A stretch of DNA of 64,000 bases from a virus (IMGVR_UViG_3300042471_000650:1-64000), one strand, 5' to 3'. Positions 16,055-25,536 are shown, numbered from the stretch's first letter. Numbers and translations: made by a program. Notes: generated by a model from the letters alone, not told the origin.

Positions 16055-16672
16055 TCACTTCCTCACATAAAGAGCATCTCCCCAGAGAGTTCCTGCCCAA
16101 TCAGTTTCAACTCTTTCCATACTGTAGTCAGCAAGAAATACATCCAAATCTTCTACAAAAGCATTTCCTTCATAAAGTTCATCACGATTGATTTCACAAT
16201 AAACATAATCAACGTGCTTCATTGTTTCAGCACCACCCTTCAAAACTTCAAGTTCATATCCTTGAACATCCATATTGATGAAATTAAAGTTTTGGGTTTC
16301 ATCTGCAAAACTATCCAGACGCTTCATTTCAACTTCTTCTGTTCCAGGAAATCCAACACCAGGATGCAATTGAAGATGAACTTTGGGACGCAACACAGAA
16401 CTGCTAATCAAATCATTGTCACTCAAATACATTGTGACATTCTTTTCTTCATTGCCAAGAGCAACCTGATAAGCAGAGATATTGGCATTTACATCCTGCA
16501 TTCGCTTCTCAAGAATATTAAAGTTTAAACTCACAGGTTCAAACATAATAATATCTTGGACACCATTATCAACATATTCTTCAATCTCTTGTCCTCGATG
16601 AGCACCAATATGGATGATACCTTTGATATCCATATTGTATTTTTTCACCATACTGGTAAAACTTAAAATCAT
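16055..16672 (-). CDS. FkbM-type methyltransferase
   Basis: This 205-residue protein has the SAM-binding opening 'IIHIGAHRGQEIEEYVDNG' near 19-37, 'FEPVSLNF' near 45-52 and 'NMDVQGYELEVLKGG' near 129-143, which is the FkbM family pattern. Such enzymes O-methylate sugars in surface glycans. It starts with an ATGA overlap with the GT10 gene and ends one base before the second GT11, so it is co-translated with fucosyltransferases. Methylated fucose is a reasonable guess for the product. Confidence 0.82.
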   Translation of the reverse strand: MILSFTSMVKKYNMDIKGIIHIGAHRGQEIEEYVDNGVQDIIMFEPVSLNFNILEKRMQDVNANISAYQVALGNEEKNVTMYLSDNDLISSSVLRPKVHLQLHPGVGFPGTEEVEMKRLDSFADETQNFNFINMDVQGYELEVLKGGAETMKHVDYVYCEINRDELYEGNAFVEDLDVFLADYSMERVETDWAGTLWGDALYVRK

Positions 16673-17490
16673 AATTCTTGTAGATAAGTTTTGTAAATGT
16701 AGTCTTCGTTGATGGGATAATTTTTAACTCTTTCCAGATTATCCTTGACTGCTTCCAGTTTATCATAATAAAGGTCTGAAGTCAATTGAGAAACATCAAA
16801 GTCATCAGTTAAGAAAATAATACCATCAGGATTAAAAAACTTTCCAATATCTGGAGACCCATAATAAACTGGAATTGTCCCAGTGGCAAAGCAGTCTTGA
16901 ATCTTTTCGGTGAAATAAGTCTCATAACAGGCATTCTCAATTGCAACCGAAAACATATAGTCTGCTAGACCTTCTTCTTTCGATTGAATCTCATTGAAAC
17001 CACGACCATAGAAATCAACTTTGCCCTGAAGTTTTTGTGCCCAAGACAAACGATGTTGATGCCCCTCACACATTAACTTGTTGGAGCAAATCATTGAAAC
17101 TAATTTACTCTTTTCATAGAGTTGTGGTTCAGTAATCCAACTCCCATACAAAGGAGCAAATTTAAATTTGGGATGCAGTTTAATTAATTCTTGATGATGC
17201 GTAAAAATAGCATCATAAACTCTCACATAGTGAAGATAATTTCTTTTTACATCTTCCAAAACATCAGGACAGATGTTTGCAGACTCCAATAACCAAGCGT
17301 ATTTTTTCTTACTTGTATCATCGTCAAATGCTAATCCAATGTATCGGTCCACATAGAAGGTTTCCTCTGCTCCAGAATCTACCCACTCTATAAACTTGGA
17401 CTCTTGTTTATGAATGGAAGATGCTTTGTTTCCATTATCATAATTGTTGAATCCGCCGCCGACCAAATTATACGGTTTTTTCGCAGTCAT
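16669..17490 (-). CDS. GT10 fucosyltransferase
   Basis: The 273-residue protein carries the family GT10 (alpha-1,3/1,4-fucosyltransferase) signature in its C-terminal half: 'FSVAIENACYETYFTEKI' followed by 'GTIPVYYGSPDIGKFF', near residues 172-212. The N-terminal half is an acceptor domain with many aromatic residues. With two GT11 enzymes and GDP-fucose genes nearby it makes a three-transferase fucosylation set. It begins 25 bases from the divergent plus-strand gene at 17515. Confidence 0.87.
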   Translation of the reverse strand: MTAKKPYNLVGGGFNNYDNGNKASSIHKQESKFIEWVDSGAEETFYVDRYIGLAFDDDTSKKKYAWLLESANICPDVLEDVKRNYLHYVRVYDAIFTHHQELIKLHPKFKFAPLYGSWITEPQLYEKSKLVSMICSNKLMCEGHQHRLSWAQKLQGKVDFYGRGFNEIQSKEEGLADYMFSVAIENACYETYFTEKIQDCFATGTIPVYYGSPDIGKFFNPDGIIFLTDDFDVSQLTSDLYYDKLEAVKDNLERVKNYPINEDYIYKTYLQEL

Positions 17491-17514
17491 ATATAATAAA
17501 GATTTTATAATAGT

Positions 17515-18198
17515 ATGAAAAAAGTCATTTCCTTTTCATTATACGGTGATAATCCGAAATATACAATCGGAGCAATCAAAAATTCAGAATTAAAAGAAAC
17601 TTATTTTCCTGGTTGGGAAATGAGAGTCTATCATAATGACTCTGTTCCTAACTATGTATTAGAGCAATTAGAAGCAAATAATGTAGTTTTAATCAATACT
17701 GGAGTAGACCAGGGTTTCTGTAATGCAATGTGGAGATTTGCTCCAGCATCAGAAAAGGTAGAATGCTTTATTTCTAGAGATTGTGATTCCCGTTTATTTG
17801 AAAGAGATGCTGTAGCAGTCAATGAATGGTTAGAATCTGGCAAGTGTTTTCATATCATTCGTGACCATCCTGGCGGACACGCTTGGGAAATCAGTGCTGG
17901 TATGTGGGGAGCAAGAGGATGTTTTGTGGAAAACATTCAAGATAAAATTAACGAATATATTCAAACAAGTTCTTGGGTGAATGACAGAGCAGTAGATCAA
18001 AGATTCCTACAAGAAATAATTTATCCAAGAGCTTGTGAAAGTCTTTTTCTCCACGATGAATACTTTAATTATGAAGGTATTGGAACTGCAATTAAAAGAA
18101 ACCGCCAATTAGATGACTTTGCTTTTATTGGAGAACCATTTGATGAAAATGATAATCAATTATCAAATCATCGTGATATGATTATTCAAAGATACTGA
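17515..18198 (+). CDS. Putative glycosyltransferase, reversed in operon
   Basis: The 227-residue protein is the only plus-strand gene in the glycan cluster. It begins 'MKKVISFSLYGDNPKYTIGA', has an acidic GT-A-like site 'FISRDCDSRLF' near 85-95 and then 'IIRDHPGGHAWEISAGMWG' near 119-137. This arrangement occurs in uncharacterised virus and bacterial glycosyltransferases. The start is preceded by AT-rich sequence with TATAAT at 17504-17509. Its 3' end overlaps the convergent GT2 gene by 13 bases. Confidence 0.65.
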   Translation: MKKVISFSLYGDNPKYTIGAIKNSELKETYFPGWEMRVYHNDSVPNYVLEQLEANNVVLINTGVDQGFCNAMWRFAPASEKVECFISRDCDSRLFERDAVAVNEWLESGKCFHIIRDHPGGHAWEISAGMWGARGCFVENIQDKINEYIQTSSWVNDRAVDQRFLQEIIYPRACESLFLHDEYFNYEGIGTAIKRNRQLDDFAFIGEPFDENDNQLSNHRDMIIQRY

Positions 18199-18893
18199 AG
18201 ACATTCTGGAAGAATTTTTCTTTGGTATAAACCCATATTGTGCTGATAGATTGCGTGGTCTTTTGGATGAGACGTTGCAACTTTACTAGCAGGTAGAGAG
18301 CAGACTTTGATATGCCTTAAGTCTTTAACCTTATATCCAAACTGGTAGGCACGATAAGACATATCTCCATCGGCACAGTAATATTCATATTCTGGATTAT
18401 ACATTCCAATCTCTTTAAAGATTTTCTTTCGATACAATCCATAATTCATCACAATTTCCCCACCAGAATCTGCAATATTACACAGACACCATCCGTCACT
18501 ATGGTCTCTACCCTTTAACCATTCTGGGTTTTTTGTATCTTCATAAGTCCCATACTTCCAATTGAAAAGATAGAAGTCGTGATTTGATTGAAGTTCTAGA
18601 AATACTTCAGACCACTCATTACATAAAATTACATCATCATTCCATTGGCAAATAACATCGTATGTTGCTGCTTGAATGCCCAGATTCATAAAGTGTGGAT
18701 ATGAACTACGACCACCAACTTCAATTAGTTTAATCTGTGGGTGATTAAGTTTTTGAATATAATCAATCGTGCCATCATTGCTTCCACCATCAACAAGCAC
18801 AAGTTCTAATCTTTCATCAGATAAAACCGTATTTGCAATGAGTGCAGGAAGCATACCTACACGATTTAAGGTTCCAGTTACAATACTAATCAT
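18186..18893 (-). CDS. GT2 family glycosyltransferase
   Basis: This 235-residue protein opens with the GT2 fold 'ISIVTGTLNRVGMLPALIAN' (2-21), then 'LVLVDGGSNDGTIDYIQKL' near 31-49, and the metal-binding 'CQWNDDVILC' near 80-89. GT2 enzymes are inverting transferases using nucleotide sugars. It overlaps by one base the next gene upstream and is convergent with the plus-strand gene. Donor unknown. Confidence 0.85.
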   Translation of the reverse strand: MISIVTGTLNRVGMLPALIANTVLSDERLELVLVDGGSNDGTIDYIQKLNHPQIKLIEVGGRSSYPHFMNLGIQAATYDVICQWNDDVILCNEWSEVFLELQSNHDFYLFNWKYGTYEDTKNPEWLKGRDHSDGWCLCNIADSGGEIVMNYGLYRKKIFKEIGMYNPEYEYYCADGDMSYRAYQFGYKVKDLRHIKVCSLPASKVATSHPKDHAIYQHNMGLYQRKILPECLQYL

Positions 18894-19570
18894 TAGTTTA
18901 TCTCAATAAAAGGATTAAGACCAGAGGAGTTCATTGACTCATCATATTGCCTTACGTAGTTATGCTGATACAGTTTGGGTTTATCTAACTTGTAGGAGCA
19001 CATTAACTCTTTGAAAGAAGACTGCATAAAATGAATCTCTTCTGCATTTTCAATCAGAGTAATATAATCAAAAACATTGAATCTCTTATCATTCATAATC
19101 ACTTTGTATTCAGTTTCAATTCGATTCATATCGATTGAGAATCCACGAGAGGCATCATCGTGTACAAAAATATATCTCTCACCAGTTGGATTCAGAGTAT
19201 TCAATACTTCTTTCTCCTTTCCCAAATCCCGTTCAAAGTAAAACTCATCAAACCTAACTGAAAAATCTAATCCGGCAAGTTTATAGAATGCCTTATCGAA
19301 TGGAAATTCTGGCATTACTCCAGACAAATCACCAAATCCAATCTTTAAGCAATCCAACTTTTGATTTGAAATATAATAGTCTGCTTGAGCATCGCTTTCC
19401 ACTCCAAGAACTTGAAACTTCTCTAGGTCACGATACATATACTGCACATTTTTTACATTATGATTGTATGCAAATAGTGTAATTGCACCATATTCCTTGT
19501 AAAAATGTCTAACCATACCATTATTAATGATATGGTCACCTAGTCCCAAATGATGATAGATATATTTCAT
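18893..19570 (-). CDS. GT-B-like protein of glycan cluster
   Basis: The 225-residue protein begins 'MKYIYHHLGLGDHIINNGMV', the phosphate-loop-like opening seen in GT-B transferases of the heptosyltransferase type. Later 'YIFVHDDASRGFSIDMNRI' and 'AEEIHFMQSSFKELMCSY' fit the C-terminal nucleotide-binding half. It is shorter than most GT-B enzymes. It overlaps both neighbours by one base. Assignment to a family is tentative. Confidence 0.6.
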   Translation of the reverse strand: MKYIYHHLGLGDHIINNGMVRHFYKEYGAITLFAYNHNVKNVQYMYRDLEKFQVLGVESDAQADYYISNQKLDCLKIGFGDLSGVMPEFPFDKAFYKLAGLDFSVRFDEFYFERDLGKEKEVLNTLNPTGERYIFVHDDASRGFSIDMNRIETEYKVIMNDKRFNVFDYITLIENAEEIHFMQSSFKELMCSYKLDKPKLYQHNYVRQYDESMNSSGLNPFIEIN

Positions 19571-20337
19571 TAATTTAAATTAAGAATTGTTTGATGATGA
19601 TTTGCCCCCATAATCAATGCTAGGAGACTGACATTCGAAAAACTATACAAAAAGTGACTACAACTTGAAAGAATAAAAACGCTCGATAATACTTCTTCAT
19701 TGATTATATCTCTATTGGGTAAATTATGCAATGGAGCATTATCTGAACTAATATGAATTGTATCGTCATATACGACTACATTTCCATATCTTTCTTTGAT
19801 AGGATTTAGATACTTAATATCATCTGTTGCCAAAAAGATATTTTGTATGTCCACCATATCAAAGTATCTGTCAATTTTTTGAATAATATTATCTATACTT
19901 GGTTCAGGTATCTCATTTTTCTTATCTGTGCCTCTAATTTGAATCCCAAGTGTTTTATCAGTAATTCCTAAATCGGCAAACTTCTTTTCAAATAGTTTTC
20001 TTTTATCGTCTTTAATCTTAAGAATACTATCAAACACTTTATTCTTCAATTTTAAATTTTCTACATTAGCAATTGTATGTGCAGTGTAGTCAGAATGATG
20101 CAATTGATTCTGAAAAAATCTATCTAACCACCAAGACCCCGCATCATATTCATCATCACCATCCTCATAGACATTATCAAAGAGTTTAAGAGTTTGTGAT
20201 TCAAAAACAGAGCAGTTTAAGTTTTCATAGACACAATAATGCTCCAATGCAATATCAATAATTGCACATACGATGGAGCAGAATCCTTTGTATGAATAAT
20301 TGAATCTAGGGTCTTGAAGAGTTATGCAGGCATTCAT
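19570..20337 (-). CDS. Putative fucosyltransferase-like protein
   Basis: The 255-residue protein has 'LGIQIRGTDKKNE' near 148-160 and 'IFLATDDIKYLNPIKERYG' near 181-199. These are the two donor-site motifs of the GT11/GT23/GT65/GT68 fucosyltransferase superfamily (HxRxxD-like, here QIRGTDK). A C-terminal 'VSLLALIMG' matches the S-x-x-x-x-A pattern in that fold. If correct, this is a fourth fucosyltransferase-like protein in the cluster. It overlaps the HAD gene by four bases. Confidence 0.55.
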   Translation of the reverse strand: MNACITLQDPRFNYSYKGFCSIVCAIIDIALEHYCVYENLNCSVFESQTLKLFDNVYEDGDDEYDAGSWWLDRFFQNQLHHSDYTAHTIANVENLKLKNKVFDSILKIKDDKRKLFEKKFADLGITDKTLGIQIRGTDKKNEIPEPSIDNIIQKIDRYFDMVDIQNIFLATDDIKYLNPIKERYGNVVVYDDTIHISSDNAPLHNLPNRDIINEEVLSSVFILSSCSHFLYSFSNVSLLALIMGANHHQTILNLN

Positions 20338-20675
20338 AGTCCAGTGTCTCTATCTAAATTATAAGCATATGCAGTTTTAAGACCGCTTGGTTTTTTATCG
20401 TTGAATAATATCCTTTCACCTATAGGCAAATCATAAATGATATGGTCAAATCTAATATTATTTTCTTTAAGAAACTTTTCAGTAATTTCTTTATACTCTA
20501 AAGACCTTGCAGTTAGAATAACAATTTTATCATCCTTTGAAATCTTTGAGAAAAAATCCTTCACACCAGGAAGCAATTCTTCACCGGCATTCTTATAACC
20601 ATTATGTTTGACTAATGTCCCATCCATATCAAACAACCAGGTTTTATTTAAATTAGAGTAATTGCTTCCGTCCAT
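20334..20675 (-). CDS. HAD-family phosphatase
   Basis: This 113-residue protein is a minimal HAD hydrolase: motif I 'WLFDMDGTLVKHNGY' near 13-27, motif II 'KIVILTARSLEYKEI' near 50-64 and a C-terminal 'ILFNDKKPSGLK' near 88-99 supplying the Lys and acidic residues. Small soluble HAD enzymes of this type remove phosphate from sugar intermediates in activated-sugar pathways. It overlaps the kinase-nucleotidyltransferase gene by 28 bases, which argues for a joint pathway. Confidence 0.8.
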   Translation of the reverse strand: MDGSNYSNLNKTWLFDMDGTLVKHNGYKNAGEELLPGVKDFFSKISKDDKIVILTARSLEYKEITEKFLKENNIRFDHIIYDLPIGERILFNDKKPSGLKTAYAYNLDRDTGL

Positions 20676-22171
20676 AACTCACATCCTTTATAAAATGAAT
20701 ACAAAACCGCATCAATATCTTCCTTTACATAACCAGATAAAGAAAACCAAATACCAGCGTGGAGTAAAATCATTTCAACTTTGGTCATTCTTGACCTCTG
20801 AATAATATACTCACCAAACTGCTCATACCCATTGGATTCAATATCCAATTTGATACCATTGCTCATATCTACACTAAACTTTTTAGAATTAATTTTATCA
20901 TAGTTTCCCACTGCAGAATAATAAAGTTTTGCCCAATCATATCTGGGGTCTCCGTAGATTTTATTTCCCCCAAAAGTTCCTCTGGGGTCAATAAACCAAA
21001 CTTGATTCTTGTCATCGACCAGAGTGTTACTAAAAGTGCAGTCACCGTGAATAACCGTATAATGAAGATTCTTGAGAAGATTATTTTCCATAATCTCTTC
21101 AAAACTTCTCATATCACAAAAAGGATTCCTACAAGACTTACGATTGATTTGAATTACTGGTTTAGAGAAGTCTTCTATAATATGCCTAACCTGCATCACT
21201 CTCTGATAAGGTTTAAACATATAGGTATCGGCACAATCATAATCATTATTTGGAGCACATTCATTAATTGAATGTAATTCTTGAAGTGCATTACAATAAT
21301 TTTCAATTATCCAATCCTTACCTTGCTTTATATCCCAAGCGTGTTTTCCTTCCACTTTAGACATAATTAAAGGTTCTGTGGAATAAATCTTTGGTATTCT
21401 TTGAAAATCATTCTTTACATAGGCATACCATTCTTTTTCTGCCTGATGAACTTTATCATACTTTGAGTCAATACATCTTTTATAGACTTTATCATCTTCT
21501 ATTTTAACTTCATTAAAGAATCGATGATTGACTGATTTATTCAATAATTCCTCATACTTATCCACAGTTCCAACCTCAAAGCAATCATGATTTGTAAAGG
21601 ATGATATCTCATAAGGCATATAAGTATCAGATAAAAATCCTCTCACCAATGACTTATCAGTTTTTAAATTTTCAAATCTTTGCTTATTTTTAAAAGCAAA
21701 AAATCCAGATACTCCCTTTTCTTGAGAAGGAATGTTTTTAAAGACTCCATTCTCTAATGACCACCGACAATCAAAATTGCCTGCAAGTCCCACAAGCATT
21801 TCATTGTCAAACTCAAACTCCTGCTCCCGTTCAAAGAACAAATCAGACCAGGTGATAATAAATGGTTCTCCATCAGGAACATTTTGAAGTGCTGATTGAA
21901 TACCTGCAGCAGTGCCCTCTTCTTCAGTCTGCATAAGAATATAATTATCAAAATTACTAATCTCACAAATATAATGCAAAAGCATTTTAAAGTGAGTATC
22001 GCCAATAATAATGACAGTTTTGTCTCTGTATGTTTCCAAAGTCTGCTCAATCATTGGTTTACCATAAACTGGCACCAAACACTTTGGGCGATTCATCGTA
22101 TATTTGCCCAGACGAGTGCCTTTACCACCCGCCTGGACAATTACATACTTAATATCTTTATGAGTAATCAT
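20648..22171 (-). CDS. Nucleotidyltransferase-kinase fusion
   Basis: The 507-residue protein has two enzymes. Residues 8-235 are a sugar-phosphate nucleotidyltransferase ('VIVQAGGKGTRLGKYTMNRP', 'PKCLVPVYGKPMIEQ', 'ITWSDLFFE'). Residues 250-500 are an APH/choline-kinase-type kinase with catalytic 'VIHGDCTFSNTLVDD' near 375 and metal site 'WFIDPRGTFGG' near 393. Together they could phosphorylate a sugar or amino-alcohol and activate it as an NDP derivative. Between an isomerase and a HAD phosphatase this resembles the logic of the GDP-heptose pathway, but the families differ. Substrate unknown. Confidence 0.8.
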   Translation of the reverse strand: MITHKDIKYVIVQAGGKGTRLGKYTMNRPKCLVPVYGKPMIEQTLETYRDKTVIIIGDTHFKMLLHYICEISNFDNYILMQTEEEGTAAGIQSALQNVPDGEPFIITWSDLFFEREQEFEFDNEMLVGLAGNFDCRWSLENGVFKNIPSQEKGVSGFFAFKNKQRFENLKTDKSLVRGFLSDTYMPYEISSFTNHDCFEVGTVDKYEELLNKSVNHRFFNEVKIEDDKVYKRCIDSKYDKVHQAEKEWYAYVKNDFQRIPKIYSTEPLIMSKVEGKHAWDIKQGKDWIIENYCNALQELHSINECAPNNDYDCADTYMFKPYQRVMQVRHIIEDFSKPVIQINRKSCRNPFCDMRSFEEIMENNLLKNLHYTVIHGDCTFSNTLVDDKNQVWFIDPRGTFGGNKIYGDPRYDWAKLYYSAVGNYDKINSKKFSVDMSNGIKLDIESNGYEQFGEYIIQRSRMTKVEMILLHAGIWFSLSGYVKEDIDAVLYSFYKGCELWTEAITLI

Positions 22172-22743
22172 ACAACTGTCTTTCCAATACTACCACCTGG
22201 ATGATTTTGCACAAACTGTTTGAGTGTAAGATTTTTTCTTCTTGATATTTCACAAGCAACAGATTGAAGAAAAATTGTAAATATCGCAATTGAAGAAGTT
22301 GGCACAATATTCAAGTGGTCTGCTTCTTTATCGACGTGCAAGTTAATATCAAGAGATGAATATTTTTGAGATTGATTACCATTATTAGAGTGAATGGATA
22401 CAATCTTACAGTTTTTATGACTTACGTGATGTAAAAAATTAACCAGTTCATCAGTGTTTCCACTTTTTGATACTGCGATTAAAAGGTCATTCTCATCAAT
22501 TACCCCCATATCACCGTGAACACTATCAACAGCATCAATAAAAAAACAAGGGACTCCGATTGAAGATATTGTAGATGTTGCTTTAGCAGCAACGTGACCG
22601 TTCTTTCCAATACCTGTAAAGAGTATTTTGCCCTTACAATTCATAATAAGGTCTATCATCTTCTCTACATTTTCATCCTCAAGATGCTCATAAGAAGTCT
22701 GAATTGATTCAATATGAGATTTATAAAAGTCCCTTACCGACAT
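22168..22743 (-). CDS. SIS-domain sugar-phosphate isomerase
   Basis: The 191-residue protein is a single SIS domain of the KdsD/KpsF/GutQ type: 'GKILFTGIGKNGHVAAKATS' near 33-52, 'DSVHGDMGVI' near 72-81, 'SKSGNTDELVNF' near 90-101 and 'NHPGGSIGK' near the end. Family members convert ribulose-5-phosphate to arabinose-5-phosphate; the usual C-terminal CBS pair is missing. It overlaps the nucleotidyltransferase-kinase gene by four bases and the fucose synthase by ten. Confidence 0.85.
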   Translation of the reverse strand: MSVRDFYKSHIESIQTSYEHLEDENVEKMIDLIMNCKGKILFTGIGKNGHVAAKATSTISSIGVPCFFIDAVDSVHGDMGVIDENDLLIAVSKSGNTDELVNFLHHVSHKNCKIVSIHSNNGNQSQKYSSLDINLHVDKEADHLNIVPTSSIAIFTIFLQSVACEISRRKNLTLKQFVQNHPGGSIGKTVV

Positions 22744-23663
22744 TCTTTATACCAATGATAAGTTGACTCAATACCTTCACGAAGTCCAATCTTTGGTTGC
22801 CATCCAAGTGCTTTAATCTTATCTACATTCAAAACTTTGCGAGGAGTGCCATTTGGTTTAGTTGTATCCCAATTAATATCACGAGCGTATCCAACAACAT
22901 CAGCAATCATTTCTGCAAGTTGTTTGATTGTTACATCTTCACCAGTCCCAACATTGATGTGCTCTGCTTCTTCATATTTTTGCATACAAACATAACACGC
23001 TTCTGCAAGGTCATCGACGTGCAGAAACTCCCTCATTGCCGACCCATCTCCCCACAATTTAACTTCATAATGCTCACTATGCTGAAGAGCACCGTGAAAC
23101 TTGGCAATCAGTGCTGGAAAAACGTGGGATGTCTCTAGATTAAAATTATCATTAGGACCATAAAGATTTGTAGGCATCAACGAAATTGCATTGAAACCAT
23201 ACTGTTGACGATATGCCTGGCACATCATAATTCCAGCAATCTTTGCAATCGCATATGCATCATTCGTTGGTTCCAGAGGACCAGTCATTAGTTGGTCTTC
23301 TGTGATTGGTTGCATTGCAAACTTGGGATAAATGCAGGATGAACCAAGAAACAGAAGTTTCTTCACACCAAAATTATAAGACTGTTGAATGATATTAGTT
23401 TGAATTTGAAGATTCTCTGTAAGAAAATCTGCCTTATAGTTATTGTTTGCCATAATGCCACCAACTTTGGCAGCAGCAAGAAAAACATATTCAGGTTCTT
23501 CTGAAGAAAAATATCTTTCTACTTCTTCTTGATTTGTAAAGTCTACATCTTGACGAGTGCCTTTGATGATATTTGTATAACCTTTGCTCTCAAGATTTCT
23601 AACGATTGCTGACCCAACCATCCCATTGGCGCCAGCAACTAATACTCTAGAATTATTGTCCAT
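22734..23663 (-). CDS. fcl: GDP-L-fucose synthase
   Basis: The protein (309 residues from ATG 23663) is a short-chain epimerase-reductase. It has the NADPH loop '[20 protein letters not shown]', 'LGSSCIYP' near 104-111 and the catalytic Tyr-Lys in 'YAIAKIAG' near 134-141. It turns GDP-4-keto-6-deoxymannose into GDP-L-fucose, the donor for the GT10 and GT11 enzymes downstream. The ATG at 23663 is preferred to a TTG at 23681 because GAGGA lies upstream. It overlaps gmd by 11 bases. Confidence 0.93.
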   Translation of the reverse strand: MDNNSRVLVAGANGMVGSAIVRNLESKGYTNIIKGTRQDVDFTNQEEVERYFSSEEPEYVFLAAAKVGGIMANNNYKADFLTENLQIQTNIIQQSYNFGVKKLLFLGSSCIYPKFAMQPITEDQLMTGPLEPTNDAYAIAKIAGIMMCQAYRQQYGFNAISLMPTNLYGPNDNFNLETSHVFPALIAKFHGALQHSEHYEVKLWGDGSAMREFLHVDDLAEACYVCMQKYEEAEHINVGTGEDVTIKQLAEMIADVVGYARDINWDTTKPNGTPRKVLNVDKIKALGWQPKIGLREGIESTYHWYKECR

Positions 23664-24654
23664 AAATGCACATATCCTCAATCAATTGGTCAAATGTAAT
23701 TTTAGGTTCCCATCCTAATTGTGTTTTTGCCTTCGTGGCATCCCCCAATAAGGTTTCTACTTCAGCGGGTCGAAAATATTTAGGATTGACCTTAATAACC
23801 TCTTTTCCGGTAAAAACATCATATCCAATCTCATCCAAACCCTCACCCCTCCAGGTAATTTGCATTCCAAAGTAAAGTGCTGCTTTTTCAACAAACTCAC
23901 GCACAGAGTATTGTTCTCCAGTAGCAATCACATAATCTTCTGGAGTTTCCTGCTGCAGCATCAACCACATTGCTTCAGCGTAATCTTTTGCGTGACCCCA
24001 GTCTCTTTTAGCATTTAGATTACCAAGATATAAACAATCTTGAAGTCCTACTGAAATTTTTGATAATCCTTGAGTTATTTTTCTAGTAACAAACGTCTCA
24101 CCCCTGCGAGGAGATTCGTGATTAAAAAGAATTCCTGTGCAGGCATACATTCCGTATGCTTCACGATAGTTTTTAGTAATCCAGTAGGCATAGAGTTTTG
24201 CTACACCATATGGAGATCTTGGATAGAATGGAGTGGTTTCTTTTTGGGGAATCTCCTGCACAAGACCATACAATTCACTTGTAGATGCTTGATAGATTCT
24301 TACTTTATCTTCCATACCCAGAAGACGCACTGCTTCTAGAATACGAAGAGTGCCAACACCATCAACATCAGCAGTATATTCAGGCATTTCAAAGGATACC
24401 TTCACGTGACTTTGGGCACCCAGATTGTAAATCTCATTGGGTTGAACCTGCTGAATGACTCTTACCAGATTTGTAGAATCAGTAAGATCCCCATAATACA
24501 ACTTAATCCTGTTGTAAATATGGTCGATTCTTTGAGTGTTAATTTGAGATGCACGACGAATAATGCCGTGAACTTCATATCCCTTTTCTAAAAGTAATTC
24601 TGCAAGATAAGAACCATCTTGTCCTGTAATGCCAGTAATTAATGCTTTTTTCAT
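23653..24654 (-). CDS. gmd: GDP-mannose 4,6-dehydratase
   Basis: The 333-residue protein matches GMD over its whole length. It has '[20 protein letters not shown]' (4-23), '[20 protein letters not shown]' near 78-97, the serine-threonine site '[16 protein letters not shown]' and the catalytic Tyr-x3-Lys in '[20 protein letters not shown]' near 148-167. It makes the first intermediate of GDP-fucose from host GDP-mannose. It overlaps the gene upstream by four bases. Similar genes occur in some cyanomyoviruses. Confidence 0.95.
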   Translation of the reverse strand: MKKALITGITGQDGSYLAELLLEKGYEVHGIIRRASQINTQRIDHIYNRIKLYYGDLTDSTNLVRVIQQVQPNEIYNLGAQSHVKVSFEMPEYTADVDGVGTLRILEAVRLLGMEDKVRIYQASTSELYGLVQEIPQKETTPFYPRSPYGVAKLYAYWITKNYREAYGMYACTGILFNHESPRRGETFVTRKITQGLSKISVGLQDCLYLGNLNAKRDWGHAKDYAEAMWLMLQQETPEDYVIATGEQYSVREFVEKAALYFGMQITWRGEGLDEIGYDVFTGKEVIKVNPKYFRPAEVETLLGDATKAKTQLGWEPKITFDQLIEDMCIYGQ

Positions 24655-25475
24655 ACTTCACAATTTGTAAAATCTATTTGACCATTTCTGGTTGCCCAGA
24701 TTGGATACTCTTTACCATAAGTATTCCAAACATTTGCTTGTGCGTGACCAACCGGAATACCGGTCATTCCAGTAGCATTCCAAATTGTTTCATAGGTGTC
24801 ATCCTCGTGAAAAGTAAAGTCGTGAGATTCTGCCTGCTGTTTCAAAAGCAAAGACAAGATAGATTGGTCGTGCCTATTTTCTATAAAAATGGAATCATTA
24901 GATAGACTTGAACGACTATCATCTAAATACTTTCCACCATCCTCAACACAAATATCCATCCATTTCCTAACCAACTCTCTCATCATAAGAGTATTCTTGA
25001 GAAAGAAGATACCAGAAATAATTTGCCGAGTCATCAGATATTCATCATTATCTCCAAGTATATGGCGATATGTGTCCATCTTCGTCCATTGAATCTCTGG
25101 TAGGTCTAGTGTAAAAAATACACCTTCAGTCTCTACACATTCCTGATAATATTGCTGAAGTTTCTCTAATCCATTCTTATTCAACTCACAACCAGAATCC
25201 ACATAAAGAAGAACCTCATTTTCAGGAATACTTTCAAGTGCTTTTAAAACAAAGTAAGGTTTACAAGCGTAATACCCATAATATCGTCCAGGCATTCCTA
25301 AACGAGGTGCCATCATTGGTTTGGCGTATTCTTCCCAGAATGCATTGTTTTCTAAATCAGATTCTCCAAATTCCAGAATAGAATCAAATACTTCAAAATT
25401 TTCTGCTTGTTTTTTAATTCTACTTTTACCTATAGAGAAATTTTCATCTCCAAAGTAAGTTAAATGCAACTTCAT
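24651..25475 (-). CDS. Putative glycosyltransferase, first gene of glycan operon
   Basis: The 274-residue protein begins '[20 protein letters not shown]' and has the acidic site '[14 protein letters not shown]' near 90-103, a DxG/DxD-like GT-A metal site. Later 'GIFFLKNT' and '[13 protein letters not shown]' fit a GT-A lid with a DQ pair. Family not identified. The ATG at 25475 is chosen over a GTG six bases earlier. It is 24 bases downstream of a TTGCAT-17-TATAAT promoter. Confidence 0.6.
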   Translation of the reverse strand: MKLHLTYFGDENFSIGKSRIKKQAENFEVFDSILEFGESDLENNAFWEEYAKPMMAPRLGMPGRYYGYYACKPYFVLKALESIPENEVLLYVDSGCELNKNGLEKLQQYYQECVETEGVFFTLDLPEIQWTKMDTYRHILGDNDEYLMTRQIISGIFFLKNTLMMRELVRKWMDICVEDGGKYLDDSRSSLSNDSIFIENRHDQSILSLLLKQQAESHDFTFHEDDTYETIWNATGMTGIPVGHAQANVWNTYGKEYPIWATRNGQIDFTNCEV

Positions 25476-25498
25476 ACACACTAAAGTATTATTCTGGT

Positions 25499-25527
25499 AT
25501 TATAGCAAAAAAGGAGAGTTTATGCAA
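25499..25527 (-). promoter_or_regulatory. Sigma70-type promoter of glycan operon
   Basis: TTGCAT (25527-25522) and TATAAT (25504-25499) are separated by exactly 17 bases. The -35 box lies in the loop of the terminator at 25506-25536, so the same bases end one transcript and start the next. Confidence 0.8.
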
Positions 25528-25536
25528 CTCTCCCTT
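25506..25536 (-). terminator. Terminator before glycan operon
   Basis: On the minus strand GGGAGAGTT pairs with AACTCTCC around a short loop, followed by six T. It would end transcripts of the DUF2061-like and oxygenase genes. Confidence 0.8.
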
